Part shown: positions 34,101-39,587 of the stretch, piece after piece
Position numbering within the stretch: position 1 is the first letter of the stretch
Layout of the letters: the number at the start of each line of letters is the position of its first letter
Assembly: GCF_011250635.1 (NCBI RefSeq)
Contig: NZ_JAANNP010000011.1
Coordinates: 430-40,016, forward strand
DNA from: Motilibacter deserti
Lineage (GTDB): Bacteria > Actinomycetota > Actinomycetes > Motilibacterales > Motilibacteraceae
DNA: 39,587 nt
Reading direction: 5' to 3'
Position numbers and translations under genes: made by a program
Notes under the pieces: generated by a model
The model's input: the letters and a program-made list of their open reading frames with translations, nothing else
What the model was told of the DNA's origin: nothing
Databases searched by the model: none

Positions 34101-35967
34101 CACACCGCTGACGGGCGCCCCCGCGACGGAGTACAGCTCCGTGCACGGGCCGTTCGTCTCGGCCGCGTTCTTCCCGAACCGCCTTGCCCGAGTGAACTAC
34201 TTCGACGCCATCGCCGAGGGCAGCGCGACCGGCCAGACCCGGCTGATGCTCACCCCGACGCAGTACCGCTCGGACGCCCCCGGCTCGTCCACGACGACGC
34301 AGCGGGCCTACTCCAGCCTCGGCTTCTCGCTCTTCTACAGCTCGAACACACAGCAGTACGGGCAGAACGTGCCCGCGCTCAGCTCCCCGCCGAGCCTGTC
34401 GGGCGTCCGCGCCGACATCGACGGCAGCGCCGTGACTCTCTCCGCGCAGGTGGTCGGCGACCCGGCCGCAGGCGTGCAGCAGGCCTGGGTTACCTACACC
34501 GGCACCCCCGGCTCGCCGTGGCACGGCACCTGGTCCTCGGTCGACCTGGTGCAGGACCCTGACGACTCGACCCGCTGGACCGCCCGGCTCCAGCTGGCGC
34601 CCGGGCAGTCCGCGGCCGACGTGCGCTTCCTCGTGCAGGCGGTCAACGGCGTCGGCCTCGTCGGGGTCGCGGACAACTCCGGGGCCTACTACACCCCCGG
34701 CGTGGACCCCACGGCGGCGACCGTTCCCACGGCCCTGACGCTTGCCCTGCCCGCGGGCACGTCGGGCGTCTACGGAAGCACGCTTCCGGTCCAGATGACG
34801 CTGTCCGCGCCGCAGCGGGCCGGGCAGCCGGTGACGTTCGCCATCGGCGGCACCTCCCGCACGGTCGTCACGGACGCAGCCGGAGTGGCGCGTACGGACC
34901 TCCCGCTGCTGGCGGCGCCCGGCGTGCACGACGTCACTGCCGCGTTCGAGGGCTCGTCGACGCTGTCGCCGGCCGCGAGCGACCCGATCCCCGTGACGGT
35001 CAGCAAGGCCGGGACCAGCCTCGTCATCACGCAGGGCCCGGGTGCTCGGGACACGGGGGTGTCGGCCACGCTGACCGCGCGCGGCCTGCCGGTGCGCTCG
35101 AAGACCGTCTACCTCGTCGTGTCGGACGCGAGCGGCCGCGTGCTGGCGACCGTGGCGCGCGCGACCAACAGCTCGGGCACGGCCCGGCTCGGCGAGCTGC
35201 CGCTGCCGGCCGGACGGCTCACCGTCCGCGCCTACTTCGCCAGCATGGACGTCCCGCTGCCGGCGGGCGGAGCGACGGGCACCGAGGACGCGGTGTTCGC
35301 CTCTTCCACCGCGTCGGCGACGCTCGACGTCCTCGGGTCGCCCGCGGTCCTCACGACCGAGCTGCCCGCGGCGACGCGCACCGTCGCCTACTCGGCGGCC
35401 GTGTCGACGTCGGGCCATCCCGCTCCGACGCTCACCGCGTCCGGCCTGCCCCGCGGCCTCGTGCTGACCGGGACACCTGATGCGGGATACGTGATCAGTG
35501 GTACGCCTCTCGATGCGGGCACCTATCGCGTCGTGCTCACCGCGGCCAACGCCGCCGGCTCGGCGACGGTCACCCTGCCCCTCGTCGTCAATGGGACGTA
35601 CGTGGTCGGCCGCTTCTCCGCGCCCTTCAGCGACCCGGGCGTCAGCGTCTTCTCGGCCGACCCGCGCGCCTGGGTCTTTGTGCGCACGCAGGCCCTCGGC
35701 AGCGACGGCCGCCCGATCCCGGACGCCGAGGCCCAGGCGCTCGCGAACGCGTGCCGGGTGCGCATCGCGGCACAGCCGGTCGCCGGGCCACCGGCGCCCG
35801 ACGCCGCGAACTGCATGTTCTACGAGCCCCAGACCGACTCGTTCGTCTACTTCGCGTGGCACCTGCCGCTCGGCTACTCCCGCGGCGACTACGAGCTCAC
35901 CGTCTCGGTGTACGCCCCGGACGGGTCGGTGCTCGGCCGTCACGCGGCGCCGGTCCGTTACCAGTAG
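31108..35967 (+). CDS. large secreted C25 (gingipain-like) cysteine peptidase with FSPSV repeats and Ig-like domains
   Basis: 1619 residues. Signal peptide 1-40 (basic start, LLRAVLAVALLGLVV, ALAA). Three modules of exactly 25 residues bounded by Cys (84-108, 142-166, 197-221) resemble lectin-like C...tG...C repeats. A pre-peptidase-like beta domain (~245-320) precedes 14 FSPSV pentads (325-394). Peptidase C25-like domain about 430-880: VLVGDDAVIPFFRYADR, then His742 in FLAGHFSAND and Cys780 in YSAGCHSGYS, the His-Cys dyad of clan CD, and a final LFGLPMLGVDLPG. The C-terminal ~700 residues hold several Ig/cadherin-like beta domains, including a putative-Ig motif (GLPRGLVLTG...ISGTPLDAGTY). 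It is a probable extracellular protease, anchored by no visible motif. It follows aqpZ with ~220 bp between. Confidence 0.88.
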   Translation: MYAGSIARSRRLLPGRRLLRAVLAVALLGLVVPATPALAAGAAPPADAVAAAIPPGVTTPELGPATFTAGYGTESAGRPGTAACPVPAVLTGLVGTVSGYVRTVGVACRRVVVEDGRASLGGQFLAGTLDADVPGIGGGAVCPDDALVVGFEARATTRVDELTLVCAPLHSDGTLGARTATRPLGVDDGPLRDPVACAPGAVATGVDGRSAAGLEYFRLVCRQLTFGDMEPSPADPGNLAWPLATDISTTGRATGYLDAPGQARWYRFAVAPDSTVTVRLPGPPANYDVTLFSDIGKAFDSMYADGAGSVDDLTRLSAEFAGDAFSPSVFSPSVFSPSVFSPSVFSPPVFSPSVYSPSVFCPSVFSPAVFSPSVFSPSVFSPSVFSPSVFSPEVFLKAYSNAQARTLVGVSAREGTASEDITASTWNNTGYYYVRVQGRNGASSTDPFEITAAVNGSTCGQVQEYASEPTLPGGSGRATVVLTDSARVPGTAAQKAQLAQKLDALAARVDGVVVDLNASAKVRRLNQQADDNPSCPYAKNLVAQAIRDIVNSYRDGAGSLQSVVLVGDDAVIPFFRYADRSGLGPEEDYVPPVEHDSPSEAALRRNQVLGQDAYGAEFDVATKGATMPVPDLAVGRLVETPEEIGLTIDNFLGLAGGVLPAPTSSLVTGYDFLTDAADAVAAELRSGIGGTRNDTLVTDQGVPPSTKTPPGGQPSRSTSWTADDLRQSLLGSRHDMVFLAGHFSANDALAADDETTIDTAEIAAAPPGLFSNALVYSAGCHSGYSIVDGEGIPQVTDPLDWSQAFARQGATLIAGTGYQYGDTDFLEYSERLYLGFTRQLRTGTGPVGIGDALAEAKREYLTDTPELRGIHEKALLEATLFGLPMLGVDLPGQRLTVEDDSSIADPVPVTTGPGSNAGGLGLQVAQVSVTPTLTPVARPLESTEGPDVTATYLTGPDGLLTNPAEPALPLVNENVSAPGRVLRGVGLRSGTYTDTDGVTPLTGAPATEYSSVHGPFVSAAFFPNRLARVNYFDAIAEGSATGQTRLMLTPTQYRSDAPGSSTTTQRAYSSLGFSLFYSSNTQQYGQNVPALSSPPSLSGVRADIDGSAVTLSAQVVGDPAAGVQQAWVTYTGTPGSPWHGTWSSVDLVQDPDDSTRWTARLQLAPGQSAADVRFLVQAVNGVGLVGVADNSGAYYTPGVDPTAATVPTALTLALPAGTSGVYGSTLPVQMTLSAPQRAGQPVTFAIGGTSRTVVTDAAGVARTDLPLLAAPGVHDVTAAFEGSSTLSPAASDPIPVTVSKAGTSLVITQGPGARDTGVSATLTARGLPVRSKTVYLVVSDASGRVLATVARATNSSGTARLGELPLPAGRLTVRAYFASMDVPLPAGGATGTEDAVFASSTASATLDVLGSPAVLTTELPAATRTVAYSAAVSTSGHPAPTLTASGLPRGLVLTGTPDAGYVISGTPLDAGTYRVVLTAANAAGSATVTLPLVVNGTYVVGRFSAPFSDPGVSVFSADPRAWVFVRTQALGSDGRPIPDAEAQALANACRVRIAAQPVAGPPAPDAANCMFYEPQTDSFVYFAWHLPLGYSRGDYELTVSVYAPDGSVLGRHAAPVRYQ
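32080..32289 (+). repeat. 14 tandem 15-bp units encoding FSPxV
   Basis: The consensus unit is TTCAGCCCGTCGGTG, with variant codons (FSPPV, YSPSV, FCPSV, FSPAV, FSPEV) near the middle and end. The strict 15-bp period keeps the frame. Synonymous variation between units shows the array is not a very recent expansion. Confidence 0.95.
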
Positions 35968-36298
35968 CGCGGGATTCAGCCGGGGCACCGCTGGGGTCCC
36001 GGGTGGACGCGCGCCCTTGGTCGGGCGTAGGAATGTCGTCCGTACTGACAACGGAGCCAGTGCGCGCGACACGCGTCCCGGGGCCGAGGCCCGGGGCCCG
36101 CGCCGGGTGCAGGAGGGAGCGGCCCTTCGACTGCTGTCGGGCAGCGGCGCTGCCCGGTGCTCCTGCGCCCTCGCCCTGACCCCGTCTCTTCCCGACGCCG
36201 CCAGAGCCGGCGTCGGTGCGTCCGCGTGCGCCGGCTTGCGCTCGCACTCGGCCCGTCCGATCGGGCGGGCACCGGACTCGAAGACGAGGACCTGCAGG
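35968..36298. other. intergenic region, no gene recognised
   Basis: About 330 bp between two plus-strand genes. It is GC-rich with local self-complementary sequence (cccggggccgaggcccgggg near 36077), and shows no credible coding frame, promoter or RNA gene. Confidence 0.4.
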
Positions 36299-37270
36299 AT
36301 GTGCACAGGACACACTCCTCCTCTGACCGCAGAGGAGTCCGACCAGCTTCTCGGCCGGCGCGGCCTGCTCAAGGCCGCTGCCGGCTCTGCCGCCGCCGTC
36401 GCCGCGACCGGTCTGCTGGCGTCGCCCGCCGAAGCGGCCCCGGCCGCCCGCGCGGCCCGCGTCCCGCGCGACCGCATCAGCATCCAGCTCTACACCTTGC
36501 GCGACCAGCTCGCGGCCGACCTGCCCGGCACCATCGCCGCGCTGCGTGACATCGGCTACCGCCGCGTCGAGCACGCGGGCTTCCACGGGCGTACCGCCGC
36601 TCAGTTCAAGCAGATCCTCGACGACAACGGGATCCGCGCCACCTCAGGGCACGCCGGCATCCCGCAGCCCTTCGACGCCAACACCTGGGGCGCCGCCCTC
36701 GACGACGCGGTCACCCTCGGCCAGCGCTACATCGTCCACCCGCTCTTCGGGTACGACTTCGGCGGCGGCGGTGCCGTCCGCAGCGCGTCCGCGTGGCAGG
36801 CCTTCGCGCGCGACCTCAACCGGGCCGGCCTCATGGCGCGACGGCGCGGCATCAGCCTCGGCTACCACAACCACCACCACGAGTTCCTCCCGCTCGCCGG
36901 GCACCCGACTCGGACGGCGTTCGACGTCCTTACGGCCACGACCGACCGCAGGTACGTCCACCTCGAGATGGACCTGTTCTGGGTGGTGCGCGGAGGCCGC
37001 GACCCGGTCGACCTGATCGCCCGCCTCGGCCGTCGCGTACGCCAGTTCCACGTCAAGGACATGAGCGCGACGTTCGACCCCGGGATCCCCTTCACCGACC
37101 CGGGAAAGGGGGTCATCGACTTCCGGCGGATCTTCCGGGCCGGTGCGATCGCCCGCACCGACGAGTTCATCGTCGAGCGCGACGACGCGGGCGTGCCGCC
37201 GCGCAAGCCCGCCGATGCTTTGACCACCGCGCGCGCGGGCTACGAGTTCCTTCGCAACGTCGTCTACTGA
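36299..37270 (+). CDS. Tat-exported sugar phosphate isomerase/epimerase-like TIM-barrel protein
   Basis: 323 residues from ATG 36299 with CGAGGA 8 nt upstream. A twin-arginine signal (GRRGLLKAAAG, hydrophobic stretch, ASPAEAA) directs folded export. The AP-endonuclease-2 TIM barrel starts at RISIQLYTLRDQL. Metal or substrate ligands include VEHAGF, GYHNHHHEF, HLEMDLFWV, QFHVKDM and EFIVERDD. Such proteins act on sugars, often oxidising or isomerising glycoside breakdown products outside the membrane. Substrate unknown. It is not obviously operonic: ~330 bp separates it from the protease gene and ~125 bp from the next. Confidence 0.9.
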   Translation: MCTGHTPPLTAEESDQLLGRRGLLKAAAGSAAAVAATGLLASPAEAAPAARAARVPRDRISIQLYTLRDQLAADLPGTIAALRDIGYRRVEHAGFHGRTAAQFKQILDDNGIRATSGHAGIPQPFDANTWGAALDDAVTLGQRYIVHPLFGYDFGGGGAVRSASAWQAFARDLNRAGLMARRRGISLGYHNHHHEFLPLAGHPTRTAFDVLTATTDRRYVHLEMDLFWVVRGGRDPVDLIARLGRRVRQFHVKDMSATFDPGIPFTDPGKGVIDFRRIFRAGAIARTDEFIVERDDAGVPPRKPADALTTARAGYEFLRNVVY

Positions 37271-37396
37271 GCTGGTCGCTGCTCGTGGCGGTCGTGCCAG
37301 CACGGAAGATCGCTGATTCGGCAATCTCACTCGTTCGACTGAAAGCGAGGAACTCCGGCTCCTAGGCTGAGCGCGGCACGGGGGAGAGGAGCCGAC

Positions 37397-37660
37397 ATGA
37401 CGCGCCGGTGTGTGGCAGTGCTCGCGATGGTCGTGGCGACGTGGGGCCTCGGCGCCGCCTCCACGGAGGCGGCGCCGAAGTCCTACCGGAACTGTGACGC
37501 GGTGCACCAGGACTACAAGGGCGGCATCGCGCGCAAGGGCGCGAAGGACAAGCGGCGCGGGGGCGGGTCCGCGCGCTACAAGCCGCACGTGGACACCGCG
37601 CTCTACACCGCGAACTCGAACAAGGACCGGGACAAGGACGGCATCGCCTGCGAGCAGTGA
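37397..37660 (+). CDS. excalibur calcium-binding domain protein
   Basis: 87 residues with a signal peptide (residues 1-25, ending STEAA) and one excalibur domain: YRNCDAVHQDYKGGIARKGA, a short basic insert, then DRDKDGIACEQ. The DxDxDG loop is EF-hand-like and binds calcium; the two Cys probably pair. Secreted, function unknown; similar domains occur in surface nucleases and wall proteins. Start ATG 37397 has GGAGAGGAG 5 nt upstream. A TAGGCT at 37363-37368 may be the -10 of its own promoter. Confidence 0.92.
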   Translation: MTRRCVAVLAMVVATWGLGAASTEAAPKSYRNCDAVHQDYKGGIARKGAKDKRRGGGSARYKPHVDTALYTANSNKDRDKDGIACEQ

Positions 37661-37664
37661 GGCG

Positions 37665-37680
37665 GGGGCGTACGCGCCCC
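37665..37680 (+). terminator. short hairpin after the excalibur gene
   Basis: GGGGCG-tacg-CGCCCC, a 6-bp stem five nt after the stop codon. Confidence 0.4.
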
Positions 37681-37789
37681 GTCCGAGGGAGGCTCGCAGG
37701 GCTCGGCGTGTAGACCCGCGCGGCGGGGCACAGGATGGGGGGAGGCCGGGCACGGGCACGGCCGCCACCGCTGGCACGTTGAGGAGACC

Positions 37790-38695
37790 ATGCACCGCGC
37801 GATCCCCGCCACCGCCCTCGCCGCCGTCCTCGCCCTCGGGGCGGCCGCGTGCGGCAGCGACTCCGACGAGTCGTCCGCCCCCGCGGCCGCAGCCAGCGCG
37901 GCCGCCTCGCCCAGTGCGTCGGGGTCCGCCGCCGACTTCGCCCAGGTGCTGCAGGCCAGCCAGGCCGCCACCATGGCCGCGGGCACCGCCCGGGTCGAGC
38001 TCACGGCCGGCGTCGGCATGGCCGGCCAGGCGCAGGACGTCAGCGCGACCGGCGCCTTCGACTTCGCCGCCGAGAAGGGCCAGCTGACGGTCAAGACCGG
38101 CATCGGCGGCCAGTCGGTCAGCGTGAAGACCGTGGTCGCCAAGGACGTGATCTACGTCCAGAACCCGGCCAGCCCCGGCCAGTGGATCAAGCAGGAGGTC
38201 CCGCAGGGGATCGGCGGCCTCGCCTCCGGCAACCCCGCCGCCGCGCTCGGGACGCTCAGCGCCGCCACCGACGACGTGCAGCTCGTCGGCAAGGAGGCGG
38301 TGCGCGGCGGCGACCAGGCCGACCACTACACCGGCACGATCGACGCCAGTGAGCTTGCGAAGGACCTGCCGCAGGCCCAGCAGGACCAGCTGAGCGCGCT
38401 AGGGCAGGACTGGCCCTTCGAGGCCTGGATCGACGACGAGGGCAAGCTGCGCAAGCTCACGCTCTCCGCGGGTGGCGCGGGCACGGCGGGCGGCGCGAGC
38501 TCTGCTCCGAAGCCGGCCCCGACCGACGACACCGCCGGGATGTCCCTGACGGTCACGGTGGAGCTCTACGACTTCGGCACCCCGGTGACCGTCCAGACGC
38601 CGGCCCCGGGCTCGGTGCGCGAGGCGCCGGGCCTCGGGTCGGGCCTGGGCGGGGACAGCGCGGAGCCCGCGCCGGCGGCGACCGCCGGGGCCTGA
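37790..38695 (+). CDS. LppX/LprG-like lipoprotein
   Basis: 301 residues. Short basic start, hydrophobic region and lipobox GAAACG (Cys21) for membrane anchoring. A Ser/Ala linker follows. The core (residues ~50-225) has the long alternating strands of the LolA/LppX_LprAFG fold: ATGAFDFAAEKGQLTV, VKTVVAKDVIYVQ, WIKQEV, DHYTGTID, WPFEAWIDDEGKLRKLTL and SLTVTVELYDFGTPVTV. Members carry lipids or lipoglycans across the envelope in actinobacteria. The Pro/Ala-rich C-terminus looks unstructured. No transporter gene adjoins it, so a cargo cannot be proposed. A strong hairpin follows. Confidence 0.88.
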   Translation: MHRAIPATALAAVLALGAAACGSDSDESSAPAAAASAAASPSASGSAADFAQVLQASQAATMAAGTARVELTAGVGMAGQAQDVSATGAFDFAAEKGQLTVKTGIGGQSVSVKTVVAKDVIYVQNPASPGQWIKQEVPQGIGGLASGNPAAALGTLSAATDDVQLVGKEAVRGGDQADHYTGTIDASELAKDLPQAQQDQLSALGQDWPFEAWIDDEGKLRKLTLSAGGAGTAGGASSAPKPAPTDDTAGMSLTVTVELYDFGTPVTVQTPAPGSVREAPGLGSGLGGDSAEPAPAATAGA

Positions 38696-38715
38696 GGGCG
38701 GTTGGACGTAGGCGG

Positions 38716-38744
38716 CCGGCCGGCGCCCTTGGGGTGCCGGCCGG
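38716..38744 (+). terminator. strong hairpin after the lipoprotein gene
   Basis: CCGGCCGGCGCCC pairs with GGGTGCCGGCCGG over 13 bp (one G-U) around a 3-nt loop, 20 nt after the stop codon. Confidence 0.75.
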
Positions 38745-38774
38745 TCGTGTGTCTGGGCTCTGGGACCCCGCTCC

Positions 38775-38826
38775 GTGTGGCGCGCTCGTGTGGCGCGCTC
38801 GTGTGGCGCGCTCGTGTGGCGAGCTC
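38775..38826. repeat. four tandem copies of a 13-bp unit
   Basis: The unit GTGTGGCGCGCTC is repeated four times without gap (38775, 38788, 38801, 38814); the last copy has one mismatch. It lies between the lipoprotein terminator and the small Zn-binding gene. The 13-bp period is not a multiple of three, so it is not a coding repeat. Confidence 0.9.
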
Positions 38827-38846
38827 GGTGTGGCGGTCGGTCGGCC

Positions 38847-39083
38847 TCAGCCTGCGGCGGGCACGGCCTCCACGGGGCTGTCCTCGACGGAGGTGGCCTC
38901 GACGGCACGCCCCTCCGCGGGGCGGGGAGCGGGGACGAGGGCCGCAGCCCCGTCGGCGAGCAGCTCGTGGGCGGCGCAGTCGTCTGCGGCGCGGGCGACG
39001 GCCCGCCGGCCGGGGCCGGACCAGCCGCAGGGGCACGTGGCGTGGGCGAAGGATCCGCGATGCTCGACCGTGGGGAGGTGCAC
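38847..39083 (-). CDS. small CxCGW zinc-binding-like protein
   Basis: 78 residues from GTG 39083. It has the pattern GSFAHATCPCGWSGPGRRAVARAADDCAAH, in which C-x-C-G-W-x-G-P-x-R-R, a later Cys and His could bind one metal ion. Similar very small proteins are widespread in actinobacteria; I know no function. The C-terminal 40 residues are Ala/Pro/Glu-rich. No Shine-Dalgarno is seen, so translation may be from a short or leaderless mRNA. Confidence 0.7.
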   Translation of the reverse strand: MHLPTVEHRGSFAHATCPCGWSGPGRRAVARAADDCAAHELLADGAAALVPAPRPAEGRAVEATSVEDSPVEAVPAAG

Positions 39084-39145
39084 GGCTCAACGCTACCGCG
39101 CCGCTCAAACCTCCTCTCAGGAAGTTCTTAGCCAACCAGTCCATC

Positions 39146-39164
39146 CGGACCAGCTCCTGGTCCG
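39146..39164. promoter_or_regulatory. inverted repeat in divergent intergenic region
   Basis: CGGACCAG-CTC-CTGGTCCG is a perfect 8-bp inverted repeat in the relatively A/T-rich region between the divergent small genes; possible operator. Confidence 0.35.
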
Positions 39165-39224
39165 AATTACGGGGTTCGGGCTACACCCGCCGACTAGTTC
39201 CGCCACGATGGGTGATGACCCGGT

Positions 39225-39244
39225 CATGTCATGGTGGCGACATG
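39225..39244. promoter_or_regulatory. second inverted repeat upstream of the small plus-strand gene
   Basis: CATGTC and GACATG flank 8 nt in a spaced palindrome, about 60 bp before the GTG at 39305; possible operator. Confidence 0.25.
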
Positions 39245-39304
39245 GGAAGCGCACTAGCGTGGCGGCCGGAGGTTGATGCCGTGCGAGGTGAGGGAGGGCT
39301 GCGC

Positions 39305-39451
39305 GTGACCGAGCCCGACACTCGTGTGCAGGACCCGATGGCGCTGGCCGAGATCCAGCTCTTCGGGGATCTCGTCATCGCTGCATCGTCGAGCGACGGG
39401 CAGTTGAGCCAGGGCGAGATCGACCGCGCTCTCGGGCTGCAGGACACCTAG
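39305..39451 (+). CDS. very small conserved-type protein
   Basis: 48 residues from GTG 39305, supported by GGAGGG 6 nt upstream; an ATG at 39242 in frame would add 21 residues without a ribosome site. The sequence LAEIQLFGDLVIAA followed by LSQGEIDRALGL recalls small actinobacterial proteins ending in SxxEIDRxLGV. Function unknown; mostly helical and acidic. Confidence 0.6.
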   Translation: MTEPDTRVQDPMALAEIQLFGDLVIAASSSDGQLSQGEIDRALGLQDT

Positions 39452-39546
39452 CCCCTCCGGCGCCGCGCTCGCCGGACGCGGTCGCCACCGCCCGCACGTC
39501 GCCTCGCCGCGCTGGCTCCTTCCGCCCTGCTCGTCACGCCGCCCAT

Positions 39547-39586
39547 GGCTCGTAGCGCGCCGCCCCGGCTCGTAGCGCGCCGCCCC
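39547..39586. repeat. 20-bp tandem repeat at the window edge
   Basis: GGCTCGTAGCGCGCCGCCCC occurs twice in direct succession, and the next base also fits, so the array may continue past the window. Confidence 0.8.
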
Positions 39587-39587
39587 G

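Noticed and set aside
1-39587. CRISPR array or insertion sequence
   Set aside because: No regularly spaced direct repeats with unique spacers and no transposase-like protein were found.

Overview
The window is very GC-rich DNA from a non-mycobacterial actinomycete. The evidence is near-universal G/C third codon positions, many GTG starts, an ESX-type (type VII, T7SS) secretion locus, an LAxTG cell-wall sorting signal, an MmpL-family transporter and an excalibur-domain protein. The genus cannot be fixed from the sequence alone.

Layout. Positions 1-1996 hold the 3' end of a large, probably T7SS-exported protein, an EspG-like candidate and a small membrane protein. A PepSY-TM protein follows (2298-3758). 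A minus-strand operon encodes an MmpL-type transporter, a histidine kinase and a NarL-type response regulator (7938 down to 3772). Then come a small membrane protein and a RibD/DHFR-fold protein (8190-9290).

The centre (about 9.5-25.7 kb) is a T7SS locus. On the minus strand are eccC, with three FtsK-like ATPase domains, and a lipoprotein gene overlapping its 3' end. On the plus strand are a first EccD-like protein, a terminator-like hairpin, two WXG100 proteins, another strong hairpin, a third YxxxD-bearing small substrate, a mycosin lacking the oxyanion-hole Asn, a WXG-domain protein fused to a long Gly/Ala-rich repeat, a second EccD, a Pro/Thr-rich protein ending in LAKTG, eccB, and a second mycosin with a complete active site. 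EccE is not visible. Two different EccDs, two different mycosins and surface-type proteins make this an unusual ESX locus.

Positions 25.8-30.9 kb hold two overlapping STAS-domain genes (one with a Cys/His tail), tRNA-Lys(UUU), and an RsbQ-type alpha/beta hydrolase translationally coupled to a PAS-GGDEF-EAL protein. The second pair suggests an RsbQ-PAS sensory module wired to cyclic-di-GMP turnover instead of the usual RsbP phosphatase. Aquaporin Z follows.

Positions 31.1-39.6 kb encode extracytoplasmic proteins: a 1619-residue secreted protein with a C25/gingipain-like His-Cys core and 14 tandem FSPSV pentads, a Tat-exported sugar-phosphate isomerase-like protein, an excalibur protein and an LppX/LprG-like lipoprotein. 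Two very small proteins and short tandem repeats run to the window edge.

All functions are inferred from motifs and architecture read by eye; no database search was run.
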